Assembly: GCA_022448645.1 (NCBI GenBank) | Contig: JAKVBZ010000022.1 | Span: 24,249 to 42,528 of the forward strand | DNA length: 18,280 nucleotides | Source: Pirellulaceae bacterium | GTDB lineage: Bacteria; Planctomycetota; Planctomycetia; Pirellulales; Pirellulaceae | Direction: 5' to 3' | In this document: piece after piece, positions 1 through 7,566 of the stretch | Position numbering within the stretch: the first letter of the stretch is position 1 | Layout: every line of letters starts with the position of its first letter | The notes under the pieces: model-generated | What the model saw: the letters and a program-made list of their open reading frames with translations, nothing else | Databases searched by the model: none | What the model was told of the DNA's origin: nothing | Translations under genes and position numbers: made by a program

Positions 1-666
1 GGCAATCGTATACAGGCTGAATAACAACACGATGAACGGCACGTACTCGACAAGAAACGCATGGTCAAGAACGTGCAGTACTGTAGTGACACTGCGATCA
101 GTGTACAGGAACAAATAGTATCCCAGCGTGAGGATCGCGAGACCTAACGCCACACAAAAACGATGCAGGTTGCTCTCCCACCAATGCTCCAGTAAGGGAA
201 CGAGCGGAAAGACAGCAATGGCCCCCAACAACAACACAAACGGCAGAACCGCGTAGAGATGAGGCGCTGAACCGTGGTGGCCATTTCCATCATCGTGATT
301 GCCATGGTCACCCGCATGAACTTCTGTCAGTGCTCCGTGTTCTTGGATTTCACCATGCACACCACCTTCACCATGATTACCCTCACTCACTCCCTCCACA
401 CTGACGGCGTCCAAATGCCCGCTGGAATCACCATCCGACCTTTCGGTCACCGGCGCAGTGGCCGTGGGCTCTTCTCCTTCTGATTTAGGAGAACGACTGG
501 AGGACGAGGATGTAGATCCGCTTGCAGATGTAGATACAACTGGTTTCGATGATGGAGATTCTGTCCAGCCGAGCACCGTGGCCAGGACGTACAGGACAAG
601 TAGTACGGATACGGCGACAATCACCGGCTTTTCGGACGGCGTCATGGACTCGCTGGAGTGACTCAT
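1..666 (-). CDS. Na+/H+ antiporter (NhaD-like), N-terminal part, cut by window edge
   Basis: An open frame of 222 codons runs from ATG at 666 to base 1 without a stop, so the C-terminal transport core lies outside the window. One membrane segment (about residues 14-33) is followed by a Ser-rich stretch (44-62) and a long hydrophilic linker (63-136) carrying ten histidines between residues 84 and 136 plus many Asp/Glu. Further hydrophobic segments follow at about 138-157, 166-185 and 200-222, with the sequence EYVPFIVLLFSLYTIA at the edge. That ending and the HWWE context resemble NhaD/CitM-type sodium:proton antiporters of planctomycetes (recalled, not searched). The likely role is cytoplasmic-membrane ion exchange. 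The His-rich linker could sense pH or bind metal; this is inference. It is divergent from the gene at 813. Confidence 0.72.
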   Translation of the reverse strand, partial: MSHSSESMTPSEKPVIVAVSVLLVLYVLATVLGWTESPSSKPVVSTSASGSTSSSSSRSPKSEGEEPTATAPVTERSDGDSSGHLDAVSVEGVSEGNHGEGGVHGEIQEHGALTEVHAGDHGNHDDGNGHHGSAPHLYAVLPFVLLLGAIAVFPLVPLLEHWWESNLHRFCVALGLAILTLGYYLFLYTDRSVTTVLHVLDHAFLVEYVPFIVLLFSLYTIA

Positions 667-812
667 GCCCGTGATTGTGCCAGATTTTGCGTTCATCCCA
701 TAGGTGGTGTTGACGTAAGCCATTTCTTGTGCTTACCAGAGGATTCGACAGCAACCCTGTCTCTCACAAAGGCCGTTGCGGCAGTTTGCCGTCGTCTGTT
801 ACATTCGAAGCT

Positions 813-1346
813 ATGGAATGTTGGCTGCGGAACAATCACCGCGTCATGCTGCTGGGCATGATACTCCCAGCAAACCTAACGATCTTGGGAATGGTCGCGG
901 CTGCCGGTGTCTTTTCTCCCATAGCCGCCGTTCGCGTCACAGGTATCGGCTTGGCCATTGCGGCTGGATGCGTGTGGACGGTATTCCTTTGGAACATCCG
1001 GCTGCCGAGACTCGCCTATGAAGACGGTCACCTGCTGGTATACCTGCGAAATATTCGCCCTATCGCCGTACCCATCCAGTATGTGGAATGTTTTTTTCTC
1101 GGCCAAACAACGACCTTAGTTCAGGACAGGTCGGGAAACGAAATCGACGCCCAGACCGTCGTTGTCCGCCTCGCTGAGTCGGCGACGCAATGGGAACGCT
1201 GTGAAGTCAAACCTTCGCTCGGTAGTTGGTGTGACGGCTACATCACCATCCGGGGAATGTGGTGCGAACCGCTAACGATCCAACGCGTCAACCAACTAAA
1301 TCGACGTTTGGCCGAGATTCACCGACAGCTCCAAAGTGAGGCCTAA
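813..1346 (+). CDS. two-TM membrane protein with a PH-like soluble tail, unknown function
   Basis: This is a 177-residue protein if started at ATG 813. The same frame is open to a GTG at 729, but the extra 28 residues look non-coding and neither start has a clear Shine-Dalgarno. Two hydrophobic segments (about residues 12-35 and 43-65) are followed by a soluble tail of about 110 residues rich in beta-prone stretches, ending in a short amphipathic helix. The pattern resembles small bacterial membrane proteins with a PH-like domain, but I do not recognise the family. Its stop lies two bases before the TTG start of the MfnB-like gene, so the two are almost certainly co-transcribed. That suggests, without proving, a link to the C1/methanofuran branch. 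Confidence 0.7.
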   Translation: MECWLRNNHRVMLLGMILPANLTILGMVAAAGVFSPIAAVRVTGIGLAIAAGCVWTVFLWNIRLPRLAYEDGHLLVYLRNIRPIAVPIQYVECFFLGQTTTLVQDRSGNEIDAQTVVVRLAESATQWERCEVKPSLGSWCDGYITIRGMWCEPLTIQRVNQLNRRLAEIHRQLQSEA

Positions 1347-1348
1347 TC

Positions 1349-2095
1349 TTGAGTTCGAGTTTATTGGTAAGTGTACGAGATATCCAGGAAGCAGAATTGG
1401 CCTGGCAGGTCGGTGTAGGGATCGTCGACGTCAAAGAACCGACCCGCGGATCGCTAGGCCCGGCCGATGTTACAATCTGGCAAGAAATCGCAGAAAAGGC
1501 ACCACCTGAAACCAGCTTGAGCGTTGCACTTGGAGAATTAACAGAAATCGCCGAGGCCAGCAGTCAAGCCGTACCTGACCGCTTTCAATTTGCGAAAATT
1601 GGTCTGGCGGGCTGCGGCCAAAACCCGAAATGGAACATTCGTTGGGCCCAAGCCTGGGAAGGCCTGCCGAACACCACCCAGCGGGTTGCGGTTGCGTATG
1701 CGGACTGGCACCAGGCAGACTCGCCGGACCCAGCTGACGTCATTCTCACTGGATCGTCGATCGGGTGCAGCACCGTCCTGGTCGACACCTACCAAAAAGA
1801 AGCAGGGGACGTGCTGTATCATTTGTCTACTCAACAACTTAGAGATCTGCGAAAATTGGCGTTGGACCTTCAAATGACTTTCGTCCTCGCTGGGTCTCTG
1901 AAACAAGACAGCCTGCCTTGCCTCATGCCGCTGGCTCCAGATTATTTTGCCGTCCGCGGGGCCGTTTGTCGGCCAAACCGCCAAGGTAGCATCTGCCAGA
2001 CGTTGCTGCGAGAATTCGCAGCTGCTCTCCTTGCCGAGCAAAAATGTGTTGCAGGCGGCCATCAAAGGCCTGTAACTAAGAACACAATTGCATGA
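1349..2095 (+). CDS. mfnB: (5-formylfuran-3-yl)methyl phosphate synthase-like protein (MfnB family)
   Basis: This 248-residue protein starts with TTG two bases after the preceding stop. MfnB (archaeal MJ1099) condenses two glyceraldehyde-3-phosphate molecules to the furan precursor of methanofuran through Schiff-base lysines. The family signatures are present in order: LLVSVRDIQEAE at the N-terminus, DVKEPTRGSLG with Asp27 and Lys29, FAKIGL with Lys83, LVDTYQK with Lys150, and LAGSL followed by AVRGAVCRPNR near residues 180-210. The three lysines match the spacing of the catalytic lysines described for MJ1099. Planctomycetes carry a tetrahydromethanopterin C1 pathway whose formyltransferase uses a methanofuran-like cofactor, which explains an archaeal-type enzyme here. 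The last 20 residues after the TIM barrel are poorly conserved in character. The protein is cytosolic. Confidence 0.87.
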   Translation: MSSSLLVSVRDIQEAELAWQVGVGIVDVKEPTRGSLGPADVTIWQEIAEKAPPETSLSVALGELTEIAEASSQAVPDRFQFAKIGLAGCGQNPKWNIRWAQAWEGLPNTTQRVAVAYADWHQADSPDPADVILTGSSIGCSTVLVDTYQKEAGDVLYHLSTQQLRDLRKLALDLQMTFVLAGSLKQDSLPCLMPLAPDYFAVRGAVCRPNRQGSICQTLLREFAAALLAEQKCVAGGHQRPVTKNTIA

Positions 2096-2100
2096 TTTGC

Positions 2101-2128
2101 TTGACATTTTCCGTTCAGGAAAGATACT
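2101..2128 (+). promoter_or_regulatory. sigma70-like promoter for the 67-aa gene
   Basis: TTGACA (2101-2106) and GATACT (2123-2128) are separated by 16 bases. The -35 is consensus and the -10 matches four of six positions. It lies just after the mfnB stop and would give a leader of about 185 bases before the GTG start at 2320. A second TTGACA at 2166 has no acceptable -10. Confidence 0.45.
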
Positions 2129-2238
2129 GGGGTCTTAGCAACCGGGGAAGCTGCTGTGCTGTAACTTGACATCGTGTCGAGTAAGTACCCCCTTTCGGAG
2201 CTCATTCGTCTAGAAGCGGTTTGGTCACATCGTGCGGA

Positions 2239-2269
2239 AACACACACCGCCTTTCGGCGATCGTGTGTT
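2239..2269 (+). promoter_or_regulatory. hairpin in the leader of the 67-aa gene
   Basis: AACACAC (2239-2245) pairs with GTGTGTT (2263-2269), and CGCC (2248-2251) pairs with GGCG (2256-2259) around a TTTC loop. The stem sits 50 bases upstream of the GTG start and about 100 bases after the predicted transcription start. It has no T-tract, so it is more likely leader structure than a terminator. I do not recognise it as a known riboswitch. Confidence 0.35.
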
Positions 2270-2319
2270 GAACTCCCTTCTGGTCTGAGCTGTTGAAACC
2301 TGCGAATAGGAGACTAGTC

Positions 2320-2523
2320 GTGGCGGAATCTGTTCTCGATGCGATCCGACGTGGAAAGTTCAATTTTGAACCCGAAGAAACAAAACGAGATTCTTATAAT
2401 CGAACCACTGCAATGCCAGGTTCTGACGAAAAACTGAATGTCCTCGCCGACCGCATTCGCCATGGGTTGCCTCTATGGCACCCAGAAGACCGCATCAGCT
2501 ACGACGAAGGCCAGTCTCAATAG
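2320..2523 (+). CDS. small conserved hypothetical protein (67 aa)
   Basis: The frame is open from a TTG at 2293, but GTG at 2320 is preferred because AGGAG (2308-2312) lies seven bases upstream. The 67-residue product begins MAESVLDAIRRGKFNFEP and contains a central MPGSDEKLNVLADRIRHG helix followed by LPLWHPEDRISYDE. It is highly charged with no membrane segment or signal peptide. Small proteins of this layout (N-terminal VLDAI, a GTDEKL-like centre, a GLPLWHP tail) are familiar to me from planctomycete genomes, always as hypotheticals; this is recollection, not a search. It has its own likely promoter and structured leader, and a large inverted repeat follows the stop. Confidence 0.72.
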   Translation: MAESVLDAIRRGKFNFEPEETKRDSYNRTTAMPGSDEKLNVLADRIRHGLPLWHPEDRISYDEGQSQ

Positions 2524-2905
2524 GCCCACAGGACAGTTCATCCGACTTGCGGGGGGTGTAGCGGAGCGGCGCAAGCCGCTCGGTTCTTTGTGGAATTCGG
2601 GATTTCACAACGCACTGCTTGCGCCGTTCCGCTTTTAACTGATTTGCACTGGCTCACCATTGTACGATGGGTTTACGGTCAAAATCCTAGCCTAGCGCCA
2701 TCAAGTAACGTGCTCCAACACCAGTCGCTGCTGCCGTTGGTCTCACTCCGGGTTGCCCCACAAAACCCCCTTCTCATTTTCGGTCTGGTATTGGAACCCA
2801 AGTTGAGCTAAATTTCGTTGCGCAACATTTTCACACGACTTGTCCACCAGGGCGTCAGAAGTGTGTTTTTCTATGTCGGTTTGCAGCACCATAAAGGAAG
2901 CCAAC
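2524..2905. other. 382-bp intergenic region with a nested inverted repeat
   Basis: There is no credible gene here; the short open frames lack coding character. The first 110 bases hold the nested inverted repeat described separately. The remainder (2640-2890) shows no motif I can name apart from the Shine-Dalgarno of the next gene (AAAGGA at 2893-2898). Confidence 0.5.
2560..2633 (+). terminator. nested hairpin, probable terminator or structured RNA element
   Basis: Bases 2560-2576 and 2617-2633 form a 17-bp stem in the plus-strand transcript, with a single G-U pair at 2566. Inside the loop, 2588-2596 pairs with 2602-2610 (9 bp, one G-U) around TCGGG. The 3' side of the outer stem runs straight into TTTT, as expected of a factor-independent terminator for the 67-aa gene. 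A competing compact hairpin exists: GAGCGGC (2564-2570) with GCCGCTC (2575-2581) around a GCAA tetraloop. The two folds are mutually exclusive. Confidence 0.55.
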
Positions 2906-3208
2906 ATGCCAGGTTTCGACATCGAAGTTCCACATCAACTCGGGCAACAAGAAGCCGCGAGTCGCTTAAAAGGGTTTTTTCAAAAAGTGCGAGAAAAATA
3001 CCAATCACAGGTCACCGACCTGGAAGAAACCTGGAACGACAACATACTCGACTTTTCCTTCAAAACGTACGGCTTTGCCATCAAAGGTACGGGAACGGTC
3101 GAAGCCGAAAACGTACAGTTTAAAGGTGAACTACCTTTCGCAGCGGTTGCGTTTCGCGGCAAGATCGAGCAGTCGATCCGTGAAGAGTTGTCCAAAGAAC
3201 TTGCCTAA
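2906..3208 (+). CDS. polyhydroxyalkanoic acid system family protein
   Basis: This is a 100-residue cytosolic protein. ATG 2906 is chosen over an in-frame start at 2840 because AAAGGA lies eight bases upstream and the family motif begins at once. The layout is an N-terminal IEVPHQLGQQEAASRLK segment, a long helix, a central WNDNILDFSFKTYGFAIKGTGTV-type beta pair (residues about 47-70), and a final amphipathic helix starting at KIEQSIREELS. This fits the small proteins first named for PHA-granule gene regions and also common in planctomycetes that lack PHA synthesis, so a granule role is not implied. The exact function is unknown. The stop overlaps the end of a decayed minus-strand frame. Confidence 0.8.
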   Translation: MPGFDIEVPHQLGQQEAASRLKGFFQKVREKYQSQVTDLEETWNDNILDFSFKTYGFAIKGTGTVEAENVQFKGELPFAAVAFRGKIEQSIREELSKELA

Positions 3209-3640
3209 GTAGACATATCATCTTGGCTGTTCGCTGCATCATCAACCGTGCGCATTAGATCTCGAATCTCAGTGCGCCATTCGTTGAAAGAAACCATCAA
3301 AGCCGACACTTCATCCGTGTCATCGAGCAAACCAAATGCACGTTCGTGTAAGGCCGACAAATCCGCCTATCGTCGGCCATCGCCAAGCGAAGCTGAACGC
3401 ATTGTGTTCTCTAACGATGAGTTACTCAGTTTGTCAACGAGTACCGCTTACAGTTCGTCTTGAATCTGAATGAACTTGGCTTTCTTTTCAGCAATCTCTC
3501 AGGTCCATTCGCTTACAGCATGGCTTCGATTGCCTTGTGTTCCGTTTCTGACTTGATCAACGTACGTTCCCTCGGACGCTCTCTGACAGAGGACAACACG
3601 GTTAAAACGTACTACGTGACAATCCCCTTCCAAAAGCCAG
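3205..3640 (-). pseudogene. decayed coding sequence, family not recognised
   Basis: Read on the minus strand, one frame gives protein-like sequence interrupted by TGA (3499-3501), TAA (3448-3450) and TAG (3367-3369), ending at TAG 3205-3207. Coherent pieces include EIAEKKAKFIQIQDEL, AVLVDKLSN and a 53-residue C-terminal part containing ALHERAFGLLDD and SFNEWRTEIRDLM. A piece in another frame (3520-3630, containing RTLIKSETEHKAIEAML) looks like its N-terminal continuation, implying a frameshift near 3515. The composition suggests an all-helical, coiled-coil-like protein. No plus-strand frame here is convincing. It could be chance open sequence, but several coding-like stretches aligned in one frame argue for a relic. 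Confidence 0.45.
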
Positions 3641-3686
3641 GTCGTTTGTGACAGTCGGGACACGAAGGACCATGTACGCGAAGATT

Positions 3687-4778
3687 TCATAGCCGCAGAT
3701 AAAGTCTGTCGCCCTTGATCTCAAAATGGATCTGCAAAGGCTTGAGAATGGCTTCGAGAAGTTCATCTAGCGTTGCCTCTCGGACATCCACTTCCACGGG
3801 ACGCTGCAAGGTTTCAAATAATCCCGGTTCCAAGTTCAATCGCAAATCAAGCTGGTCGACAACCTGTTGGAGCACTTTTCCTGCAGAAAACTTGCCGCGA
3901 AGCGTATACCTTTGGGCGCGCGAGTCAACGTCTACCGGCTTCCGTCTACCGGAAAGCAGTTCGCGAATGATCTGGTGATCCGCCCAATCTCCCGAGACAA
4001 CAAGCTGGTCATCTTCCAAAACAATTACCGCTGCTGGAATCTTGGCCCGCAACTCAGCTAAACGAGACGCCACTCCTCCACCAACAGCATAGCTATCGGT
4101 CAATCGCACTTTGTGCGGCGCTGGCAACAGACGCACCACTCTGCCCGCATCTTCCCATACGAACGTCAAATCAAAACCGGCAGTCAATAGCGTCAGAAAA
4201 TCGACCGTACTGGTTGGCGGGAAATGTGTTTCCGGATACAAGTCGTGAGGAATCTGCTCCAAACCGACCATTTTACAACCAGCCGATTTTTCCACGTCTT
4301 CGCACAGCTGCCGAGGCGTCGTCAACATCGGCCATTCCCACGAATTTCGACGGAAGTACCGTTTCGCTACGCCCCCGTCCAATGCTCTCGCATCCTGCCT
4401 TCTTATCTCGGCGAGCGTGGCCACACGTGTCGCATCCGCCTTAGGCCCCACATACACCAGCGAGCCCATGGGGTAAGCCTGAGCCCCAACGGTCAGTGCC
4501 AGCTGTTGGATCACGGTTTCAAGCGGCAGATCCTGAATGGAAAGCGAGACTCTCTGGTCGGGATCCACCCGTCTGTCAAGGAAAATAAAAACTTTTTGGG
4601 CTCGTGCCAGCCGTTCCAAGCCATTGCGCAAAGGAGTTTCAACCCAAGTAATCGAGGTGGTTTTTCTTAATTGCCGCTGAAACGCCGCTCCGGTGTGCCA
4701 CTTCAAACGGTCTTCTTGCGCTGCACCCGTTTGTTCAAAAGATAACAAACCTATGCAGACGAGCGCTAACTTTTGCAA
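3687..4778 (-). CDS. exported protein with three STN (secretin N-domain-like) repeats
   Basis: The frame is open to 4922, but TTG at 4778 is the better start. AGGAG (complement of 4785-4789) lies six bases upstream, and the product then begins with a signal peptide, MQKLALVCIGLLSFEQTGAAQE, with cleavage likely after the AAQ. The mature part (363 residues in total) shows three copies of the STN pattern (extended strand, helix with xxxLExLLxxL, strand pair ending in YLRL or VYVGP) at about residues 42-112, 145-220 and 290-363. STN modules are the short N-terminal domain of secretins and TonB receptors. No secretin channel follows, so this is a stand-alone periplasmic N-domain protein. Partner and role are unknown. 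It is divergent from the HEAT/TPR gene. Confidence 0.75.
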   Translation of the reverse strand: MQKLALVCIGLLSFEQTGAAQEDRLKWHTGAAFQRQLRKTTSITWVETPLRNGLERLARAQKVFIFLDRRVDPDQRVSLSIQDLPLETVIQQLALTVGAQAYPMGSLVYVGPKADATRVATLAEIRRQDARALDGGVAKRYFRRNSWEWPMLTTPRQLCEDVEKSAGCKMVGLEQIPHDLYPETHFPPTSTVDFLTLLTAGFDLTFVWEDAGRVVRLLPAPHKVRLTDSYAVGGGVASRLAELRAKIPAAVIVLEDDQLVVSGDWADHQIIRELLSGRRKPVDVDSRAQRYTLRGKFSAGKVLQQVVDQLDLRLNLEPGLFETLQRPVEVDVREATLDELLEAILKPLQIHFEIKGDRLYLRL

Positions 4779-5118
4779 ACAATGCTCCTGGAAATGGTCA
4801 GATTCGTGAAACGAATACGTCAATGTAAACTCGATCTTGTTTGCAGAGTTTATCTCTTTGTCACGAATTACCTTGACACGACAATCGGTACGAACACCCA
4901 AGCAAATTTTTCGCTTGCACAATTATCTGGACAATCTTGCTCTTCACTTTTGAATCGAACGGTCATATTCTTGTCGCAGGTGCATAGAGTAAGTACACTC
5001 GAGGCAGAAGTTTGTCACTAGCATTATAGGTGATACTCCATACAACTTAACGAGATCAACTGGATGGTTCGCTAAAATGGCGCTGGCAAGGTGCCAAGAG
5101 ATCCCCTAAGGTTCTAGG
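4779..5118. other. 340-bp divergent intergenic region
   Basis: This separates the STN-repeat gene (-) from the HEAT/TPR gene (+). It contains the ATTCGT/ACGAAT palindrome described separately and a weaker CAAGC/GCTTG stem near 4904-4922. I found no convincing -35/-10 pair for either gene. Confidence 0.4.
4802..4816. promoter_or_regulatory. 6-3-6 palindrome upstream of the STN-repeat gene
   Basis: ATTCGT-GAA-ACGAAT is a perfect inverted repeat 13 bases upstream of the Shine-Dalgarno of the minus-strand STN gene. A related half-site, ATTCGTGAC, occurs on the minus strand near 4861-4869. It could be an operator or a small mRNA hairpin; the sequence alone does not decide. Confidence 0.35.
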
Positions 5119-5775
5119 ATGGCGCGACAGAAAAGAAAAATCCCATACATCGAAAAGTGTTTCCGACGTTATCTGGAAAGCGAAGACTCGGCTGAATTCA
5201 TTCGGTCCGTTTCCCAACAGTATACTGAGCCTACCTTAGGGCGTTTGGCCCAATCCGATCGTCGCGGTACTCGACGGGCGGCGGTCATGGCTCTGGGATT
5301 CATTGGCTCATTTGCTACCAATCGCACGCTTGGCAAAGCATTGCGAGATCGAGACCGCGCCGTACGTTTGTTGGCCGAAAATGGTATTCGGTCGGTATGG
5401 AACCGCGCCGCAGGCGAGTGGGCCAATCGAAGGATTGAGGCCATTGCCTGGTTGAATTACTCGTTTCAATTTGATCGCGCCTGTTTGGCTTCGACCCAAT
5501 TGATTCAAGACCTGCCTTCGTTTGCGGAGGCCTGGAACCAACGTGCTTTAGCTCGTTACGGGATGGGCCATTTCCGTCGATCAATCAAGGACTGTCGTCA
5601 GACACTTAAGTTGAATCGGTACCATTTTCTGGCGGCATCCGGGATGGGAAATTGCTACTTGCAGCAACAAGACGCAGAAAATGCATTGGAGTGCTTCCGA
5701 AAAGCGTTGAAGTTGAATCCAGGCATGGAAGGTGTGCGAGCACAAATAGATCAGCTACAACGGACGTCTGGGTAG
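5119..5775 (+). CDS. HEAT-repeat plus TPR protein, unknown role
   Basis: This is a 218-residue soluble protein with a basic N-terminus (MARQKRKIPYIEK) and no signal peptide. Residues about 35-95 carry HEAT-like helical pairs (RRGTRRAAVMALGFIGS and ALRDRDRAVRLLAENGI). Residues 136-203 hold two tetratricopeptide repeats with the usual W/G/Y/A/F/A/P positions, the second reading FLAASGMGNCYLQQQDAENA and closing with KALKLNP. Such proteins are scaffolds for protein-protein contacts. The ATG at 5119 has TAAGG about eight bases upstream. It is transcribed in the same direction as glpD but 105 bases apart, so a shared operon is possible but not shown. Confidence 0.78.
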   Translation: MARQKRKIPYIEKCFRRYLESEDSAEFIRSVSQQYTEPTLGRLAQSDRRGTRRAAVMALGFIGSFATNRTLGKALRDRDRAVRLLAENGIRSVWNRAAGEWANRRIEAIAWLNYSFQFDRACLASTQLIQDLPSFAEAWNQRALARYGMGHFRRSIKDCRQTLKLNRYHFLAASGMGNCYLQQQDAENALECFRKALKLNPGMEGVRAQIDQLQRTSG

Positions 5776-5880
5776 GCTGCCTGCATACAAATTACAGCGA
5801 GTGAACGGCAACCTGTTTCCCCTTTCACTCACTCCTAACAAAATTCGGCGACTGCGACCCAGGCAAGGACGCCACACCTT

Positions 5881-7566
5881 ATGAATGTTCAGCCCGTTCT
5901 GATTCTTGGCGCGGGCATCAATGGCGCTGCGATTGCCCGTGAACTCCTGCTAAATGGAATACCAGTATGGCTAGTGGATCAAGCTGACATTGCCTCCGGA
6001 GCAACAGCTTATTCTTCCCGGTTGATTCACGGCGGCCTGCGATACCTAGAGCACCGCGAATTCGACCTCGTCCGTGAATCACTTCACGAACGAACTCGCC
6101 TCTTGAGGTTGGCACCTCAATTCGTGCAACCACTTCGATTGTTCATACCAACCGAAACACGCTGGGGAGGAATCGGACGCACCGTCCGCCAATTCCTTGG
6201 CTGGACCAGTCGCCCTTCGGCGACGTTCGTGCCGCGTGGAGCCGCGCTCGTGGACTGGGGATTGTGGCTTTACGACAAGTTCGCCAATGATCCCAACCTT
6301 CCTCGTCGAGCAAAACATTTGCTGACAGATGACAACGTACCCCGTGTGAACCGGTCACGTTTTCGCTGGCTCGCGTCTTATCATGACGCCCAGATTCGCT
6401 ACCCCGAACGTTTTGTTTTAGCACTCCTCCGTGACGCTGAACGAATAAGCCAAGATAAAAACCTGGAGTTTCGAATCCTTACCTACCATCAGGTGCGACT
6501 CGAGGCCGAACAGGCTCGCATCTGGTCCACCACCCCCAACTCGGCCTACACGGTAACTCCCGCAGCCTTAGTCAACGCCACCGGGGCTTGGGTAGATCGT
6601 ACTTTACAACAACTGCCGCTGCCCACCGAGCGTCTCATGGGAGGAACTCGCGGTAGCCATCTCATATGCCGAAACACCGAGCTGCGGCGGCAATTGCAAT
6701 TTGGGGGAATCTATGCAGAGGCCAGCGACGGTCGTCCTCTTTTTGTCCTTCCGTTCGGAGAACTGATCCTGCTAGGAACGACCGACCTGCCCTTCACAGG
6801 AAACCCACGAGACGCCGTCGCCACGAACGACGAAGTCGACTACCTGCTTGCTTCAGTAAATACTGTGTTACAAAACACATGCCTTACCCGCAGCGACATC
6901 ATCGCTCATTATTGTGGTGTTCGACCGTTGCCGTTTGTGGACCACAAATCTCCAGCCTCCATTACCCGCCGCCATCGCCTGGAAGTGCATCCTTTTTCCA
7001 ATCCCCCAGTTTATTCCGTGATTGGAGGTAAACTGACAACATGTCGCTCCTTGGCGGCAACGGTGGCCGAAACCTTACTGGACCGGCTGGGATACTCACA
7101 ACGTCATACTTCGGAAGACCTCGTCGTCGCGGGTGGTGAATCCTATCCAACATCCCCCAACGATTTGACAGCATGCCTGGCACGCATTGCCGCAGAATAC
7201 GAACTAAAAACAGAACAAGTTGGTTACCTGTGGGCATGGTACGGCACACGAACGCAAAAGGTCCTGGCCGAATGCATGGGAAACAAGAGTTATGGAAGAG
7301 GCCTGGTCCAAATTGGCCAATCCGGCGTTTCCCTTCCCATTCCCGTCGTGCGCTGGATCATTCGTCACGAATGGGTTCAAACGCTGTCAGATCTCGTCGA
7401 ACGCCGACTGATGCTGGCCTTTGAGCCTGACCTTGATACTTCGACACTGCATCAACTAGCCGAGTTATTACAACAGGAACAAGTCATTTCCGAAGATGGA
7501 ATTCGTCAATCGGTACAACAATGTGTCGATAGACTTCACATACAATATGGTCGCAAAATTCGTTAA
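5881..7566 (+). CDS. glpD: FAD-dependent glycerol-3-phosphate dehydrogenase
   Basis: This 561-residue enzyme oxidises sn-glycerol-3-phosphate to dihydroxyacetone phosphate and passes electrons to quinone at the inner face of the membrane. The N-terminus holds the Rossmann FAD motif GAGING (residues 10-15) and the family block SSRLIHGGLRYLE (45-57). NATGAWVD and LLGTTDLP mark the rest of the DAO fold, and VIGGKLTTCRSLA precedes the helical C-terminal DAO_C domain. Its length is close to the Gram-positive type (about 555) and longer than E. coli GlpD (501). It lies 221 bases upstream of glpK on the same strand, so glycerol kinase supplies its substrate. No strong Shine-Dalgarno is seen; AAGGA is 12 bases off. 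Intact. Confidence 0.95.
   Translation: MNVQPVLILGAGINGAAIARELLLNGIPVWLVDQADIASGATAYSSRLIHGGLRYLEHREFDLVRESLHERTRLLRLAPQFVQPLRLFIPTETRWGGIGRTVRQFLGWTSRPSATFVPRGAALVDWGLWLYDKFANDPNLPRRAKHLLTDDNVPRVNRSRFRWLASYHDAQIRYPERFVLALLRDAERISQDKNLEFRILTYHQVRLEAEQARIWSTTPNSAYTVTPAALVNATGAWVDRTLQQLPLPTERLMGGTRGSHLICRNTELRRQLQFGGIYAEASDGRPLFVLPFGELILLGTTDLPFTGNPRDAVATNDEVDYLLASVNTVLQNTCLTRSDIIAHYCGVRPLPFVDHKSPASITRRHRLEVHPFSNPPVYSVIGGKLTTCRSLAATVAETLLDRLGYSQRHTSEDLVVAGGESYPTSPNDLTACLARIAAEYELKTEQVGYLWAWYGTRTQKVLAECMGNKSYGRGLVQIGQSGVSLPIPVVRWIIRHEWVQTLSDLVERRLMLAFEPDLDTSTLHQLAELLQQEQVISEDGIRQSVQQCVDRLHIQYGRKIR

Noticed and set aside
485..754. 89-aa minus-strand open frame
   Set aside because: It overlaps the antiporter in another frame; the antiporter frame runs unbroken for 222 codons with clear membrane segments.
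3248..3651. Two plus-strand open frames of 71 and 63 aa
   Set aside because: Their sequence is Ser/Arg-rich and unstructured, and the opposite strand carries the coding-like remnant, so these are shadows.
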